Below are positions 1 through 8,822 of a DNA stretch of 64,000 nucleotides, in pieces. The notes under the pieces are model-generated. The model was not told the DNA's origin and made no database searches. It saw only the letters and a list, made by a program, of their open reading frames with translations. Positions within the stretch are counted from its first letter, which is position 1; each line of letters begins with the position of its first letter. Origin of the DNA: G963678445 sp963678445 (GTDB lineage Bacteria; Hydrogenedentota; Hydrogenedentia; Hydrogenedentales; G963678445); NCBI GenBank assembly GCA_963678445.1, contig OY782877.1, forward strand, positions 1,364,001 through 1,428,000. Reading direction: 5' to 3'. Made by a program: the position numbers and the translations under genes.

Positions 1-1
1 C

Positions 2-1219
2 ACCACGTTGACTGAACGCCTCAGCCGCGAGGGGAATCTGGATGCGGTAGGGGGCGTGACCTATTTGGGCGAATTGGTCAGCGCCGTTCCCACCTCTGCT
101 AACATCGAGTACTACGCCAAAATTGTGCTCGATACCGCCGTACTGCGCAGGCTGATTACGGCCTGTTCACGCGTAGCGGGCGATGCGTATAAAAGTGAAG
201 AAGATGTCGCCATCTTGCTGGACCGCGCTGAAAGCGAAATCTTCTCCATCGCCGAACAGCAGCAGCTAAACCCTATCCATGCGGTAAAGGATTTGCTGGA
301 AGAGGGTATTCACCGCATCGAACAGCAAATGAAATCCGATGGGCATATCACCGGTTTGGCTACCGGCTTGCACAAATTGGATGAAATGCTTTCAGGCATG
401 CAACCTTCCGACATGATCATCTTGGCGGCACGCCCTTCGGTGGGTAAAACCGCTCTGGCGCTCAATGTTGCATCGAATATCGCGAACCGTTTGGGCAAAG
501 GCGCACTAGTCTTCAGCCTCGAAATGGCCAAGGAACAACTGGTGCAACGTTTGCTCTGCATGGAGGGACGCGTTGATTCCGACCGTCTGCGCAAAGGGTT
601 TCTGGCCAAACAAGAATTTCCCAAGCTGGTCAAAGCCGCGGATACACTTAGCCGTTCTTCTATCTACATCGATGAAACGCCTAATATCAGCGTGCTTGAG
701 CTACGCTCCAAAGCCCGTCGCCATGCCGCACAGCACCCTGTCGACTTCATCGTCATTGACTACCTGCAATTGATGACGGGCGGCGGCGGACGTTCTGAAA
801 ATCGACAGGTCGAAATTGCCGAAATCTCCCGCTCTATTAAAGGTATTGCGCGTGAGTTGCATGTGCCGGTATTGGCGCTTTCGCAGCTCAGTCGCGAAGC
901 GGAAAAGGATGACGGCGGTTCTCCAAAACTTTCCCACCTGCGTGAATCCGGTGCGATTGAGCAGGACGCCGACGTCGTGCTCATGCTTTCCCGTTTGCCC
1001 GCACATGAAAGTGAAGGACGCGAAAATCTCATCCGTCTCACCATTGCCAAGCAACGTAACGGTCCCACAGGCTTTATCGATGTCTTCTTCCACAAGAACA
1101 TCCAACGCTTCGAAAGTCTCGATGCCGCCGCTCATGAACAGGAGCCACCGTCCGCTTTTGGCGACAACTATGAATATGCCATGGAAGAGGAGTACGAAGA
1201 GGACGATACCCCCTTCTAG
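2..1219 (+). CDS. dnaB: Replicative DNA helicase DnaB (5' truncated by window edge)
   Basis: RecF-independent hexameric helicase that unwinds DNA at the replication fork and recruits primase. The visible part holds the end of the N-terminal primase-binding domain (GGVTYLGELVSAVPTSANIE), then the RecA-like motor: Walker A ARPSVGKTAL near residue 140, Walker B FIVIDYLQLM, and the QLSREAEKDDGG/LRESGAIEQDADVV stretch typical of DnaB. The frame is open to the first bases of the window and about 50-60 N-terminal residues are missing, so the TTG at 8 is internal and not the start. The C-terminus ends in a strongly acidic tail (EEEYEEDDTPF). There is no intein. The following 186 bp to the next gene contain no evident gene. 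Confidence 0.97.
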   Translation, partial: TTLTERLSREGNLDAVGGVTYLGELVSAVPTSANIEYYAKIVLDTAVLRRLITACSRVAGDAYKSEEDVAILLDRAESEIFSIAEQQQLNPIHAVKDLLEEGIHRIEQQMKSDGHITGLATGLHKLDEMLSGMQPSDMIILAARPSVGKTALALNVASNIANRLGKGALVFSLEMAKEQLVQRLLCMEGRVDSDRLRKGFLAKQEFPKLVKAADTLSRSSIYIDETPNISVLELRSKARRHAAQHPVDFIVIDYLQLMTGGGGRSENRQVEIAEISRSIKGIARELHVPVLALSQLSREAEKDDGGSPKLSHLRESGAIEQDADVVLMLSRLPAHESEGRENLIRLTIAKQRNGPTGFIDVFFHKNIQRFESLDAAAHEQEPPSAFGDNYEYAMEEEYEEDDTPF

Positions 1220-1405
1220 GCGGCCTAGCGGTCACAAATTCCTTGCCAAACGCACAAAAAGCGGCGGATATCATTTTTACGTTGCATCGAGCGCAAATCT
1301 CCTATAGCATACGCGCGTGCGCCGTCTGCACTAAATACGCCCTGTGCCGCGTTTGTGTTTTGCCAACAAACCGGTTTATCAACCGCTTTATCGAGAGGAA
1401 TTCCC

Positions 1406-2464
1406 ATGCGAAAACAATCTTTGGACTTTTTGCAAAGCCTGCTGAGCACCCCAAGTCCGTCGGGCTATGAACAGGAGATACAGAAAGTATGCCGTGCGTA
1501 TGCGGAACCGTTTACAGAGGAAATCTATAAGGATGTTCACGGCAATCAGTATCATGTTGTGAACAAAAAGGCGGATATCCGCGTGATGTTGGCTGGGCAT
1601 GTTGACGAAATCGGACTGATGGTGAACACCATCAATGAAAAGGGGTTTATCGGTTTTGTTCCCATCGGCGGTGTTGACGCTGCGGTATTGGGCGGACAAC
1701 GCGTGGTGGTGCACGGTGCGCAAGGTCCTGTGCCGGGGGTTATAGGACGCAAAGCAATCCATTTGACGCCTGCCAAGGATCGGAATAAGCCGCTGGAAAT
1801 ACATCAGATGTGGGTGGATATCGGTGCGGTGGATCGTGAGGATGCGGAACAGGTGGTTGCGATTGGCGACCCCATTACCATTGACGCAGGTTATATGACC
1901 TTGCGTGATGACAAGGTCATAGCGCGTGCCATGGATGATCGTATCGGCGCGTTTGTCTGTCTGGAGGCGTTACGCTTATTAGCAAAACGCAAACTCAACG
2001 TCGCTGTCTACTGCGTCACCACCGTACAAGAGGAAATTGGGTTGCGCGGCGCTACAACCAGCACCTATGGCTGTAATCCCCATGCCGGACTCGCTGTTGA
2101 TGTGGGTTGGGCGACCGATCACCCCAATGGTGACGGCGACCGCTATGGGCACGCCGCTATTCACGACGGTCCCCTCTTAGACCGGGGTCCTAATATCAAT
2201 CCGATTGTTTTTCAAGGGCTTGTAGACACGGCCAAGAAGCACGAGATCCCTGTGCAGTTCCGCGCCATGCCCCGTGGCACGGGCACCGACGCCAATGCGA
2301 TGCAGTTAAGCCGTGGCGGCGTCGCCACAGCACTGGTCAGTATCCCCAACCGCTATATGCACACACCGGTTGAGTTGGTATCGCTCCGCGATGTCGAACA
2401 CGCTTCTAAACTCATTGCGGAATGGATTACGACTCTCAAAAAGGACGCTTCCTTTATTCCCTAA
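1406..2464 (+). CDS. M42 family metallopeptidase (glutamyl aminopeptidase/endoglucanase-like)
   Basis: Cytosolic dinuclear-metal aminopeptidase of the M42 (FrvX/YsdC/PepA-type) family, 352 residues, the usual length. Metal-binding and catalytic signatures are all present: AGHVDEIGLMV, RAMDDRIGAFV, VQEEIGLRGA, DVGWATDHP, and the C-terminal RGTGTDANA...NRYMHTPVE. The open frame extends upstream to 1355, but ATG 1406 follows a purine-rich GAGAGGAA and gives the normal M42 N-terminus, so it is preferred. The gene stands alone and ends before a strong hairpin terminator at 2519. The family has been called endoglucanase in some annotations, but the sequence supports peptidase. Confidence 0.93.
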   Translation: MRKQSLDFLQSLLSTPSPSGYEQEIQKVCRAYAEPFTEEIYKDVHGNQYHVVNKKADIRVMLAGHVDEIGLMVNTINEKGFIGFVPIGGVDAAVLGGQRVVVHGAQGPVPGVIGRKAIHLTPAKDRNKPLEIHQMWVDIGAVDREDAEQVVAIGDPITIDAGYMTLRDDKVIARAMDDRIGAFVCLEALRLLAKRKLNVAVYCVTTVQEEIGLRGATTSTYGCNPHAGLAVDVGWATDHPNGDGDRYGHAAIHDGPLLDRGPNINPIVFQGLVDTAKKHEIPVQFRAMPRGTGTDANAMQLSRGGVATALVSIPNRYMHTPVELVSLRDVEHASKLIAEWITTLKKDASFIP

Positions 2465-2518
2465 CCCTTCGCATCCCTTCTGAGGGAAAATACTTGGATC
2501 GGTTTACAAAACAAATAG

Positions 2519-2560
2519 GCGGCCAGAACCTGCTTTTAGGCTATGTTCTGGCCGCTTTTA
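2519..2560 (+). terminator. Rho-independent terminator after the M42 peptidase gene
   Basis: Perfect 11-bp stem GCGGCCAGAAC / GTTCTGGCCGC (2519-2529 and 2545-2555) with a 15-nt loop, followed directly by TTTTA. It lies 55 bp past the stop codon. Confidence 0.85.
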
Positions 2561-2673
2561 TGCTGCTTCAACGGATTTTTACGAAAAAATCACTATAACG
2601 CCTGAACGTCGTGCTCCCTATATTGGAGAAGGTAGCTTTGGCATATTCGCAATTACGCCGCACGCATTGCGGC

Positions 2674-4020
2674 TCATTCTCCCCCTTGCTCAGGCAGTGG
2701 TTTCGAAAGAATTTCAAAGCTATCCAGGACGCTGTCATCAGCACGAATCACTTTCACCGTCATACGCTCCCCTTCTACACGTATGGCGCAAAAATGAAAT
2801 ACCGTTTCGGTCTTAATCGTTTCTGGTCCCACTGTCGGTTTCAACCACAGCAGCACCCCACCGCCTCCACTCACCACATGATCAAAGCCGTTTACATAAT
2901 GATGTTCGTACGAATGTACATGCCCGACAAAAGCGGCATTGACGCCATGGCGTTCAAACACAGGCGCCAGAATACCGCGCAAGTCGGTGTTCTGATACGA
3001 CTCGCGGGGGTCATAGGTGATCAACGGTTTATGTAATGCCGCTATGGTAAAGCGGGTATCTGCCGGACGCTTCTTCAAATCCTCCAACAGCCAGGCGTAT
3101 TGTGGGCTCTCTTCACTAATATCGTCCTGGGTGGACAGAAAAACGAAATGAACGCCTGCGTAATCCATCGAATACCAATGGGTTCCCGATCCAAAATCAA
3201 AATACTGATCATAAAAATCCGATGTTTTGCGCGCCTCATGGTTCCCCAAGCCGATCAAATAGGGACGCGTGGCCGCCAAGGGCGTAATTTGTTTAAAAAA
3301 CAGGTTCCACTGCCAGCCATAGCCTGCGCCGGGGTTCTCGACGAGATCGCCCGTATTGATAACAAAGCGGAAATCGTAGTCGGCATCCGCCCGCAGTACT
3401 GCATCGACCACCCGCTGATGGAACGTAATCCCACTGAAGGGGCGATTATCCCCATAAAGTGCAAAGGAAAAATCTTTTTGCTGTTTCGGCGCAGTTACAA
3501 AGGGATAAACGGCATCCCCCAGAGCGGGCACGCTGTATTCATACCGTGTATCGGGCTGCAAACCGGTCAACGCCACTTTGGGGAAATGCGTAGATTCCTC
3601 TTGCCGCACTTCTTGCCAATCTTGATCGCCCTGCTCACGATATCGCACCACGCCAGCAGTCTCTTTTTCTGCGATCCAGGCCACTGTCATCGTGGTCATC
3701 GGATCACCTTGATACAGCAAATACGGTCCGCGATCCTCTGGGGCTTCGTGGGCATTGCGATACCAGATGGGCGCTTGCCATAACAGGCCCAAAACAATGG
3801 CGTAGCCTACCAGCAAGCCCAGACGGGCCTTCCATGTCCCCAACTTCAAACACAACAGGCCAAAGGAGCTGGGGATGACGCCAATAGCGCCAAACAAGAC
3901 GACAGGAAGGAAAAAATAGAAGGCATAGGAGTGGCGATAAAAGAAAAACACTCCCAATCCAGTTCCTGCGATTAGCCAAAATAACATAAACACGATTAAG
4001 GTCTTCTGAATTACACGCAC
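2674..4020 (-). CDS. Membrane-anchored metallophosphoesterase with purple-acid-phosphatase-type N-domain
   Basis: Predicted calcineurin-like phosphoesterase of 448 residues. Three hydrophobic segments fill residues 1-85. Next comes a Fn3-like purple acid phosphatase N-terminal domain (about 95-170; MTTMTVAWIAEKETAGVVRYR) and a metallophosphoesterase domain with the metal-ligand motifs YGDNR, NTGDLVE, GLGNHEA, LHKPL and GHVHSYEHH. The catalytic domain should face the periplasm. The start is GTG at 4020 with AAGGAG seven bases upstream. It is one of three phosphoesterase genes in the window (with 17370-18296 and 25705-26607), and the only one with this domain order. The substrate cannot be told from sequence. 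Confidence 0.88.
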   Translation of the reverse strand: MRVIQKTLIVFMLFWLIAGTGLGVFFFYRHSYAFYFFLPVVLFGAIGVIPSSFGLLCLKLGTWKARLGLLVGYAIVLGLLWQAPIWYRNAHEAPEDRGPYLLYQGDPMTTMTVAWIAEKETAGVVRYREQGDQDWQEVRQEESTHFPKVALTGLQPDTRYEYSVPALGDAVYPFVTAPKQQKDFSFALYGDNRPFSGITFHQRVVDAVLRADADYDFRFVINTGDLVENPGAGYGWQWNLFFKQITPLAATRPYLIGLGNHEARKTSDFYDQYFDFGSGTHWYSMDYAGVHFVFLSTQDDISEESPQYAWLLEDLKKRPADTRFTIAALHKPLITYDPRESYQNTDLRGILAPVFERHGVNAAFVGHVHSYEHHYVNGFDHVVSGGGGVLLWLKPTVGPETIKTETVFHFCAIRVEGERMTVKVIRADDSVLDSFEILSKPLPEQGGE

Positions 4021-4485
4021 GTCCCGCTCCTTGGTCTTCTTACATATTTTAGTGACTTAAGCTTCAAAAGTTATCATAAAAAAAGAATTTTTTGCTGTGC
4101 TCAGGGATAGTGAGGACCATATCGATTGCTTGTGGTCGCTGGACCACTTTAGCTTTGCAGCAACCACCTATCCAGCACCTGCATTTTACATTAGCATCAT
4201 GCGGAATATCTTCATTCCTGACACTGAAAAGTATACCACGCACTACATCGCACTACAGTAATTCATATACCCACTCCGATAGAAAAAGGTAAGAAAGAGA
4301 CCAAATCGGAATTTTTGCCGGTTAAATGTTCAAAAAAGCCCTATAAATCTTGAAAAGCGGTAGTGTTTTGCCGTTTAATACTGCGTTAAACGCTTTTATG
4401 TATAAAAATACATCATCAGCGTCGGCTGCAAACGCATGACGCTTCAACGTGAGGCAAACCGCAACAGCGATAGGAGAGGTGTACC
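4021..4485. promoter_or_regulatory. Divergent intergenic region upstream of carB
   Basis: This 465-bp gap separates the divergent phosphoesterase and carB genes. It holds one full copy of the structured repeat (4051-4152). Nearer carB there is a 16-bp palindrome ATGTAT-AAAA-ATACAT (4398-4413) that contains a TATAAA -10-like element, and a weak TTGAAA (4350) with TTTAAT (4374) pair. A GCGTC...GACGC stem lies further down the leader. No leader peptide or known riboswitch was recognised. carB has a good ribosome-binding site (TAGGAGAGG). Confidence 0.35.
4051..4152 (-). repeat. Structured ~100-bp dispersed repeat, single copy
   Basis: Minus-strand copy of the window's repeat family. The head GTGGTC-GCTG-GACCAC is a perfect 6-bp inverted repeat and ends at the edge CTTTAG. 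The core is GGACCAT (complement of ATGGTCC), followed by an A/T-rich body with the shared CTTCAAAAGTTATCATAAA segment. It lies in the divergent promoter region before carB. Confidence 0.8.
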
Positions 4486-7400
4486 ATGCCACGTCGCGAT
4501 GACATACACAAAATCATGATTATCGGTTCGGGCCCCATTATTATTGGACAGGCCTGTGAATTCGATTACTCGGGCACCCAGGCATGTAAAGCGCTACGCA
4601 AACTGGGCTACAAAACGGTATTGGTAAATTCCAACCCAGCGACCATTATGACCGACCCCGGCACGGCGGATACTACGTATGTAGAACCGCTGAACCTGGA
4701 GATGATGCGCAGGATTATTGAAAAAGAACGTCCCGACGCCCTCCTCCCTAATCTGGGAGGACAATCGGGCCTGAATCTGGCCGCAGAACTGTCGAAAGAA
4801 GGTATCCTGGATGAATTTGGCGTCACGGTAATCGGGGTGCAGATTGACGCTATTGAACGTGGTGAAGATCGCAACGCCTTCAAGGAAACCATGACACGCC
4901 TCGGGGTCGGTATGGCGGCGAGCGAGTTGGCTTATACGGTGGAAGAGGCGGAAGCCATCGCCAATAAGCTGGGCTACCCCGTTGTTGTGCGTCCTGCATA
5001 CACCATGGGCGGCACGGGTGGCGGTTTGGTATTCAACGTAGAAGAATTACGCACCGTGGTCAAACGTGGTCTCTCGGTTAGTCTGGTTGGACAGTGCTTG
5101 ATCGAGGAATCCGTGTTGGGATGGGAGGAGTTGGAACTGGAGGTGGTGCGCGACGCCAAAAATCAGAAAATCACCGTATGTTTCATCGAAAATGTAGACG
5201 CAATGGGTGTACATACAGGGGATTCATATTGCACAGCCCCTATGCTGACGATTGATGAATCGTTGCAACAACGTCTGCAGAAACATGCCTACGACATTGT
5301 CGAGGCCATCGAAGTTATCGGTGGCACCAATGTGCAATTTGCCTACGATCCCAAAACCGACCGCGTCGTTGTGATCGAGATCAACCCCCGCACCTCGCGC
5401 TCTTCCGCATTGGCCTCCAAAGCGACCGGCTTTCCCATTGCCCTCGTTTCTGCCATGCTCGCCTGCGGGCTCACCCTCGACGAAATACCCTATTGGCGCG
5501 ATGGCACGCTGGAAAAATACACCCCCTCAGGCGATTACGTCGTCGTCAAATTTGCCCGCTGGGCCTTTGAGAAATTTCCCGGCATCGAGGACAAGCTGGG
5601 CACACAAATGCGCGCTGTCGGTGAAGTGATGAGCATCGGAAAAAATTATAAGGAAGCCATGCAAAAGGCCATTCGCTCTCTGGAAAAAGGACGTTATGGT
5701 TTGGGCTTTGCCAAAAACTTCCATGAGCGCCCCCTCGACGAACTACTGAAATTAATCAGCACCGCTACCAGCGAACGCCAGTTTATTATGTACGAGGCGT
5801 TACGTAAAGGAGCCGATATTGAAGAGCTTCACCAACGCACCCACATCAAACATTGGTTCATTGAGCAAATGAAAGAATTGGTGGTGTTGGAGGAAAAAAT
5901 TCGCACCTATAAAGAAATGGAATTGCCCGACCCCTTGCTAATTGAAGCTAAAAGGGATGGTTTTGCCGACCGTTATCTCGCACAACTGTTGGCATGTGAT
6001 GAAGCGAAAATAAGAGAGCAGCGCCTGGCGTTGGGCATGCAAGAGGCGTGGGAGCCGGTACCCGTGAGTGGCGTTGAAGACGCCGCCTATTACTACTCGA
6101 CCTACAATGCGCCGGATAAAGTCGAGGCAACCCAGGGACAAAAGGTTATGGTGCTCGGGGGAGGACCCAATCGCATTGGCCAGGGTATTGAGTTCGACTA
6201 TTGTTGCGTCCATGCCGCTTTCGCGCTACGTGATTCCGGCTACGAGTCCATCATGGTCAATTGTAACCCGGAAACGGTTTCCACCGACTACGACACCTCC
6301 ACGCGTCTCTATTTCGAACCACTAACCGTAGAAGATGTACTCAGTATCTACGAAAAAGAGAAGCCTTTGGGCGTCATTTGTCAATTTGGTGGTCAAACCC
6401 CGCTTAACATTGCCAACGAACTGGCAGCGGAGGGCGTCAACATCCTGGGCACGTCTCCAGAGGCAATCGATCTGGCGGAAGACAGGGAGCGCTTCAACGC
6501 AGCTATGCAAAAGCTTGGAATTCCACAACCGGAATCGGGGATGGCTGCTACGCTGGAGGAAGCGTTGGGAATTGCTGGACGGATCGGTTATCCGCTCATC
6601 GTTCGCCCTTCCTATGTATTGGGTGGACGCGGCATGGAGGTGGTCTATGATGAAGACATGTTGCGCAACTACGTTGCCGCAGCGGTGGACGTTACCCCGG
6701 ATCGTCCTATCCTGATTGATCAGTTCCTGCAAAATGCTCTGGAGGTTGAGGCGGACGCCATTGCGGATGCTACCGATGCCTTTGTACCCGCTATCATGGA
6801 ACATATCGAACTGGCAGGGGTGCACTCTGGCGATTCCGCCTGTGTGATCCCCCCCCTCAGCGTGCCCGCCAAACACCTGGAAACCATCAACGAATACACA
6901 AAGAAAATTGCCATCGAGCTAAACGTCGTCGGCCTGATGAACATCCAATACGCCATCGCCAACGACACAGTCTACATTCTCGAAGCCAATCCGCGTGCTT
7001 CGCGTACCGTGCCTCTGGTTTCAAAAGTATGCAACATCCCCATGGCCAACATTGCCACGAAAGTAATCCTGGGTCAAAAATTGGCCGATCTGAATCTTAG
7101 CCACAGCCATATTCCTCATTATGGCGTTAAGGAAGCCGTTTTCCCCTTCAATATGTTCCCCGAAGTCGATCCGTTGCTGGGACCGGAAATGCGTTCTACC
7201 GGCGAAGTTTTGGGGATGGACAGCTCGTTTGGCCTAGCCTTCTACAAGGCACAGGAAGCTACGCAAACCAAACTTCCCACGAAAGGAACGGCTTTGTTGA
7301 CGGTAGCGGAGCGGGATAAGGAGGAACTAATCCGTCCGGCGCGCATACTCTCCGAATTGGGATTCCGCATTCTGGCGACCAAAGGCACCCATGATTTCCT

Positions 7401-7686
7401 GGCAACGCATGGCATTGCCACGGAAGCCGTCAATAAATTATACGAGGGACGCCCACACATTGTCGATGCTATTACGAACGGTGAGATTGACCTCATCATC
7501 AACACCCCCGCCGGAAAATTCAGCTACAGCGACGACTCCTATATTCGCAAAGCAGCCATTAACCATAAGATCCCCTACATCACCACCACAGCCGCGGCCC
7601 TGGCAGCAGTACGCGGGGTTGCTGCGTTCCAAAAAGAAGGGTATACAATAAAATCACTACAGGAATACCACAGCAACATCAAATAA
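4486..7686 (+). CDS. carB: Carbamoyl-phosphate synthase large subunit
   Basis: Makes carbamoyl phosphate from bicarbonate, two ATP and glutamine-derived ammonia, for pyrimidine and arginine synthesis. At 1066 residues it is the normal full length. Two homologous synthetase halves are visible, each opening with a biotin-carboxylase-like motif (GSGPIIIGQACEFDYSGTQA near residue 12; GGGPNRIGQGIEFDYCCVHA near residue 555), each with an ATP-grasp domain (RPAYTMGGTGGG and RPSYVLGGRGMEV). A C-terminal MGS-like allosteric domain starts near residue 930. ATG 4486 has the ribosome-binding site GGAGAGG. The glutaminase partner carA is not in the window. Confidence 0.98.
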   Translation: MPRRDDIHKIMIIGSGPIIIGQACEFDYSGTQACKALRKLGYKTVLVNSNPATIMTDPGTADTTYVEPLNLEMMRRIIEKERPDALLPNLGGQSGLNLAAELSKEGILDEFGVTVIGVQIDAIERGEDRNAFKETMTRLGVGMAASELAYTVEEAEAIANKLGYPVVVRPAYTMGGTGGGLVFNVEELRTVVKRGLSVSLVGQCLIEESVLGWEELELEVVRDAKNQKITVCFIENVDAMGVHTGDSYCTAPMLTIDESLQQRLQKHAYDIVEAIEVIGGTNVQFAYDPKTDRVVVIEINPRTSRSSALASKATGFPIALVSAMLACGLTLDEIPYWRDGTLEKYTPSGDYVVVKFARWAFEKFPGIEDKLGTQMRAVGEVMSIGKNYKEAMQKAIRSLEKGRYGLGFAKNFHERPLDELLKLISTATSERQFIMYEALRKGADIEELHQRTHIKHWFIEQMKELVVLEEKIRTYKEMELPDPLLIEAKRDGFADRYLAQLLACDEAKIREQRLALGMQEAWEPVPVSGVEDAAYYYSTYNAPDKVEATQGQKVMVLGGGPNRIGQGIEFDYCCVHAAFALRDSGYESIMVNCNPETVSTDYDTSTRLYFEPLTVEDVLSIYEKEKPLGVICQFGGQTPLNIANELAAEGVNILGTSPEAIDLAEDRERFNAAMQKLGIPQPESGMAATLEEALGIAGRIGYPLIVRPSYVLGGRGMEVVYDEDMLRNYVAAAVDVTPDRPILIDQFLQNALEVEADAIADATDAFVPAIMEHIELAGVHSGDSACVIPPLSVPAKHLETINEYTKKIAIELNVVGLMNIQYAIANDTVYILEANPRASRTVPLVSKVCNIPMANIATKVILGQKLADLNLSHSHIPHYGVKEAVFPFNMFPEVDPLLGPEMRSTGEVLGMDSSFGLAFYKAQEATQTKLPTKGTALLTVAERDKEELIRPARILSELGFRILATKGTHDFLATHGIATEAVNKLYEGRPHIVDAITNGEIDLIINTPAGKFSYSDDSYIRKAAINHKIPYITTTAAALAAVRGVAAFQKEGYTIKSLQEYHSNIK

Positions 7687-7769
7687 TTCGTCGTTCCTTA
7701 GAACGTTTTTAGAAAGCATAGAAAGGTTAACCATGAAATGCCCTGGAAAAAACCGCTTCCCCTTGCTTT

Positions 7770-8150
7770 TTTCTTTTGCCGGTGGCCAGGGGCACACCCA
7801 GGAGATATGGTCCTCGACGTGGAAACCAAAGCAAAACTAACGCATATATTCCTTTTTCTTCGCTTCTTTCTTTTGCCGGTGCCCAGGGCACACCCGGGAG
7901 ATATGGTCTTTGACGTGGAAAACCAAAGCAAAACTAACGCATATATTCCTTTTTCTTCGCTTCTTTCTTTTGCCGGTGCCCAGGGCACACCCGGGAGATA
8001 TGGTCCTCGACGTGGAAACCAAAGCAAAACTAACGCATATATTCCTTTTTCTTCGCTTCTTTCTTTTGCCGGTGCCCAGGGCACACCCGGGAGATATGGT
8101 CCTTGACGTGGGAAACCGAAGAACGTAACTCATATATTCGTTTTTCTTTG
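7770..8150 (+). repeat. Tandem array of four ~97-bp structured repeats
   Basis: The heads start at 7779, 7876, 7973 and 8069, giving periods of 97, 97 and 96 bp. Copies 2-4 carry the head GGTGCCC-A-GGGCACACC. Copy 1 has GGTGGCC-AGG-GGCACACC, with an imperfect stem. Each head is followed by GGGAGATATGGTC (CAGGAGATATGGTC in copy 1), then an A-rich and a T-rich part (CTTCGCTTCTTTCTTTT) that leads into the next copy. Copies 2-4 are almost identical, which points to recent tandem expansion or gene conversion. The array lies between convergent genes. Confidence 0.9.
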
Positions 8151-8180
8151 CTTCTTTCTTTTTCCGTAAAAAGAAAGAAG
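8151..8180. repeat. Perfect 30-bp hairpin capping the repeat array
   Basis: Arms of 13 bp, CTTCTTTCTTTTT and AAAAAGAAAGAAG, around CCGT. The same 30 bp, base for base, end the array at 22129-22158. It starts as the expected next repeat unit and then folds back on itself. It could be the far end of the element or a low-GC bidirectional terminator. Confidence 0.75.
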
Positions 8181-8192
8181 AAGCTGTAGAAA

Positions 8193-8228
8193 AAACGGCG
8201 GAGAGGCCTTTAAGCTTCCCCGCCGTTT
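8193..8228 (-). terminator. Rho-independent terminator of the 8245-8763 cyclophilin gene
   Basis: The 9-bp stem AAACGGCGG / CCGCCGTTT, read on the minus strand, is followed by a T run (TTTTTTCTAC). It lies 17 bp past the stop codon. Confidence 0.85.
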
Positions 8229-8244
8229 CACTCATCAGTAACGA

Positions 8245-8763
8245 TTAGTCGTTCATTACAGTAGCGCTTTTAATGTAGTCCAGCTTCGGGAAGTTCTCCT
8301 CCAGATAGGCGTTGCCATGAAACTGGATCGCGCCTTGATCCGGAGCTTCACCATAGGCGTCGCAAATAGCGCGCACCGTATCCATCCCCTCCACAATTTT
8401 CCCAATAGGGGAAAATCCCTGCCCATCGAGGAAGGTGTTATCTCCCAGATTAATAAACAACTGCGTGGTGCGCGTGTTCGGGCCTGCCGTAGCAAAGACC
8501 AGCGTACCCTCCAGATTCTTTTCCACTACCGGATCGTCCTTGATGGTGTTTTCACGCCACTGGGCGGCAACTTCCGGATCGCCGTTGATGCCAAACTGGA
8601 CGATGAAGGGACGGGGCTGGGTCACAACACGGAAAAAGCGGATATCGGAGAAGAAATCCTGGTCTACCAATTCCATGAAACGGGCTGCACCCAACGGCGC
8701 CCAATCTTCATTGATTTCAGCCACAAAATTACCACAGGAACATTCAAATTGTACCTTAGCCAC
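8245..8763 (-). CDS. Cyclophilin-type peptidyl-prolyl isomerase, cytoplasmic
   Basis: Catalyses cis-trans isomerisation of prolyl bonds during protein folding. The 172-residue protein is a bare cyclophilin domain without signal peptide. Family motifs are RFFRVV, FIVQFGINGDP, LVFATAGPNTRTTQLFINLGDN and FSPIGKIVEGMD. The start is GTG at 8763 behind AAAGGAG. It lies just downstream of a second, exported cyclophilin (8823-9605) whose catalytic domain is closely similar, so the pair looks like a duplication split between cytoplasm and envelope. A strong terminator follows. Confidence 0.93.
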   Translation of the reverse strand: MAKVQFECSCGNFVAEINEDWAPLGAARFMELVDQDFFSDIRFFRVVTQPRPFIVQFGINGDPEVAAQWRENTIKDDPVVEKNLEGTLVFATAGPNTRTTQLFINLGDNTFLDGQGFSPIGKIVEGMDTVRAICDAYGEAPDQGAIQFHGNAYLEENFPKLDYIKSATVMND

Positions 8764-8822
8764 AGAAAACTCCTTTGTATTTTCGGTTGTTATTATCTTT
8801 TTATTGGCAGCAGACAGCCCTG

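Larger units (their letters stand above)
7687..8244. other. Non-coding convergent region between carB and a cyclophilin gene
   Basis: This 558-bp gap holds the four-copy repeat array, its capping hairpin and the cyclophilin terminator, and no gene. The apparent ORFs of 70-130 codons in both strands are low-complexity translations of the 97-bp repeat and repeat the same peptide each period. Confidence 0.8.

Noticed and set aside
4398..4413. Palindrome before carB as a pyrimidine-responsive operator or riboswitch
   Set aside because: ATGTATAAAAATACAT is mostly an AT-rich -10-like region, and no PyrR or PUR-box pattern is present.
7770..8150. Tandem array considered as CRISPR
   Set aside because: The whole 97-bp unit is repeated without unique spacers, and no cas gene is near.
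7698..8235. Several ORFs of 70-130 codons on both strands
   Set aside because: They translate the 97-bp repeat in tandem, giving the same peptide each period, and have no ribosome-binding site or family resemblance.
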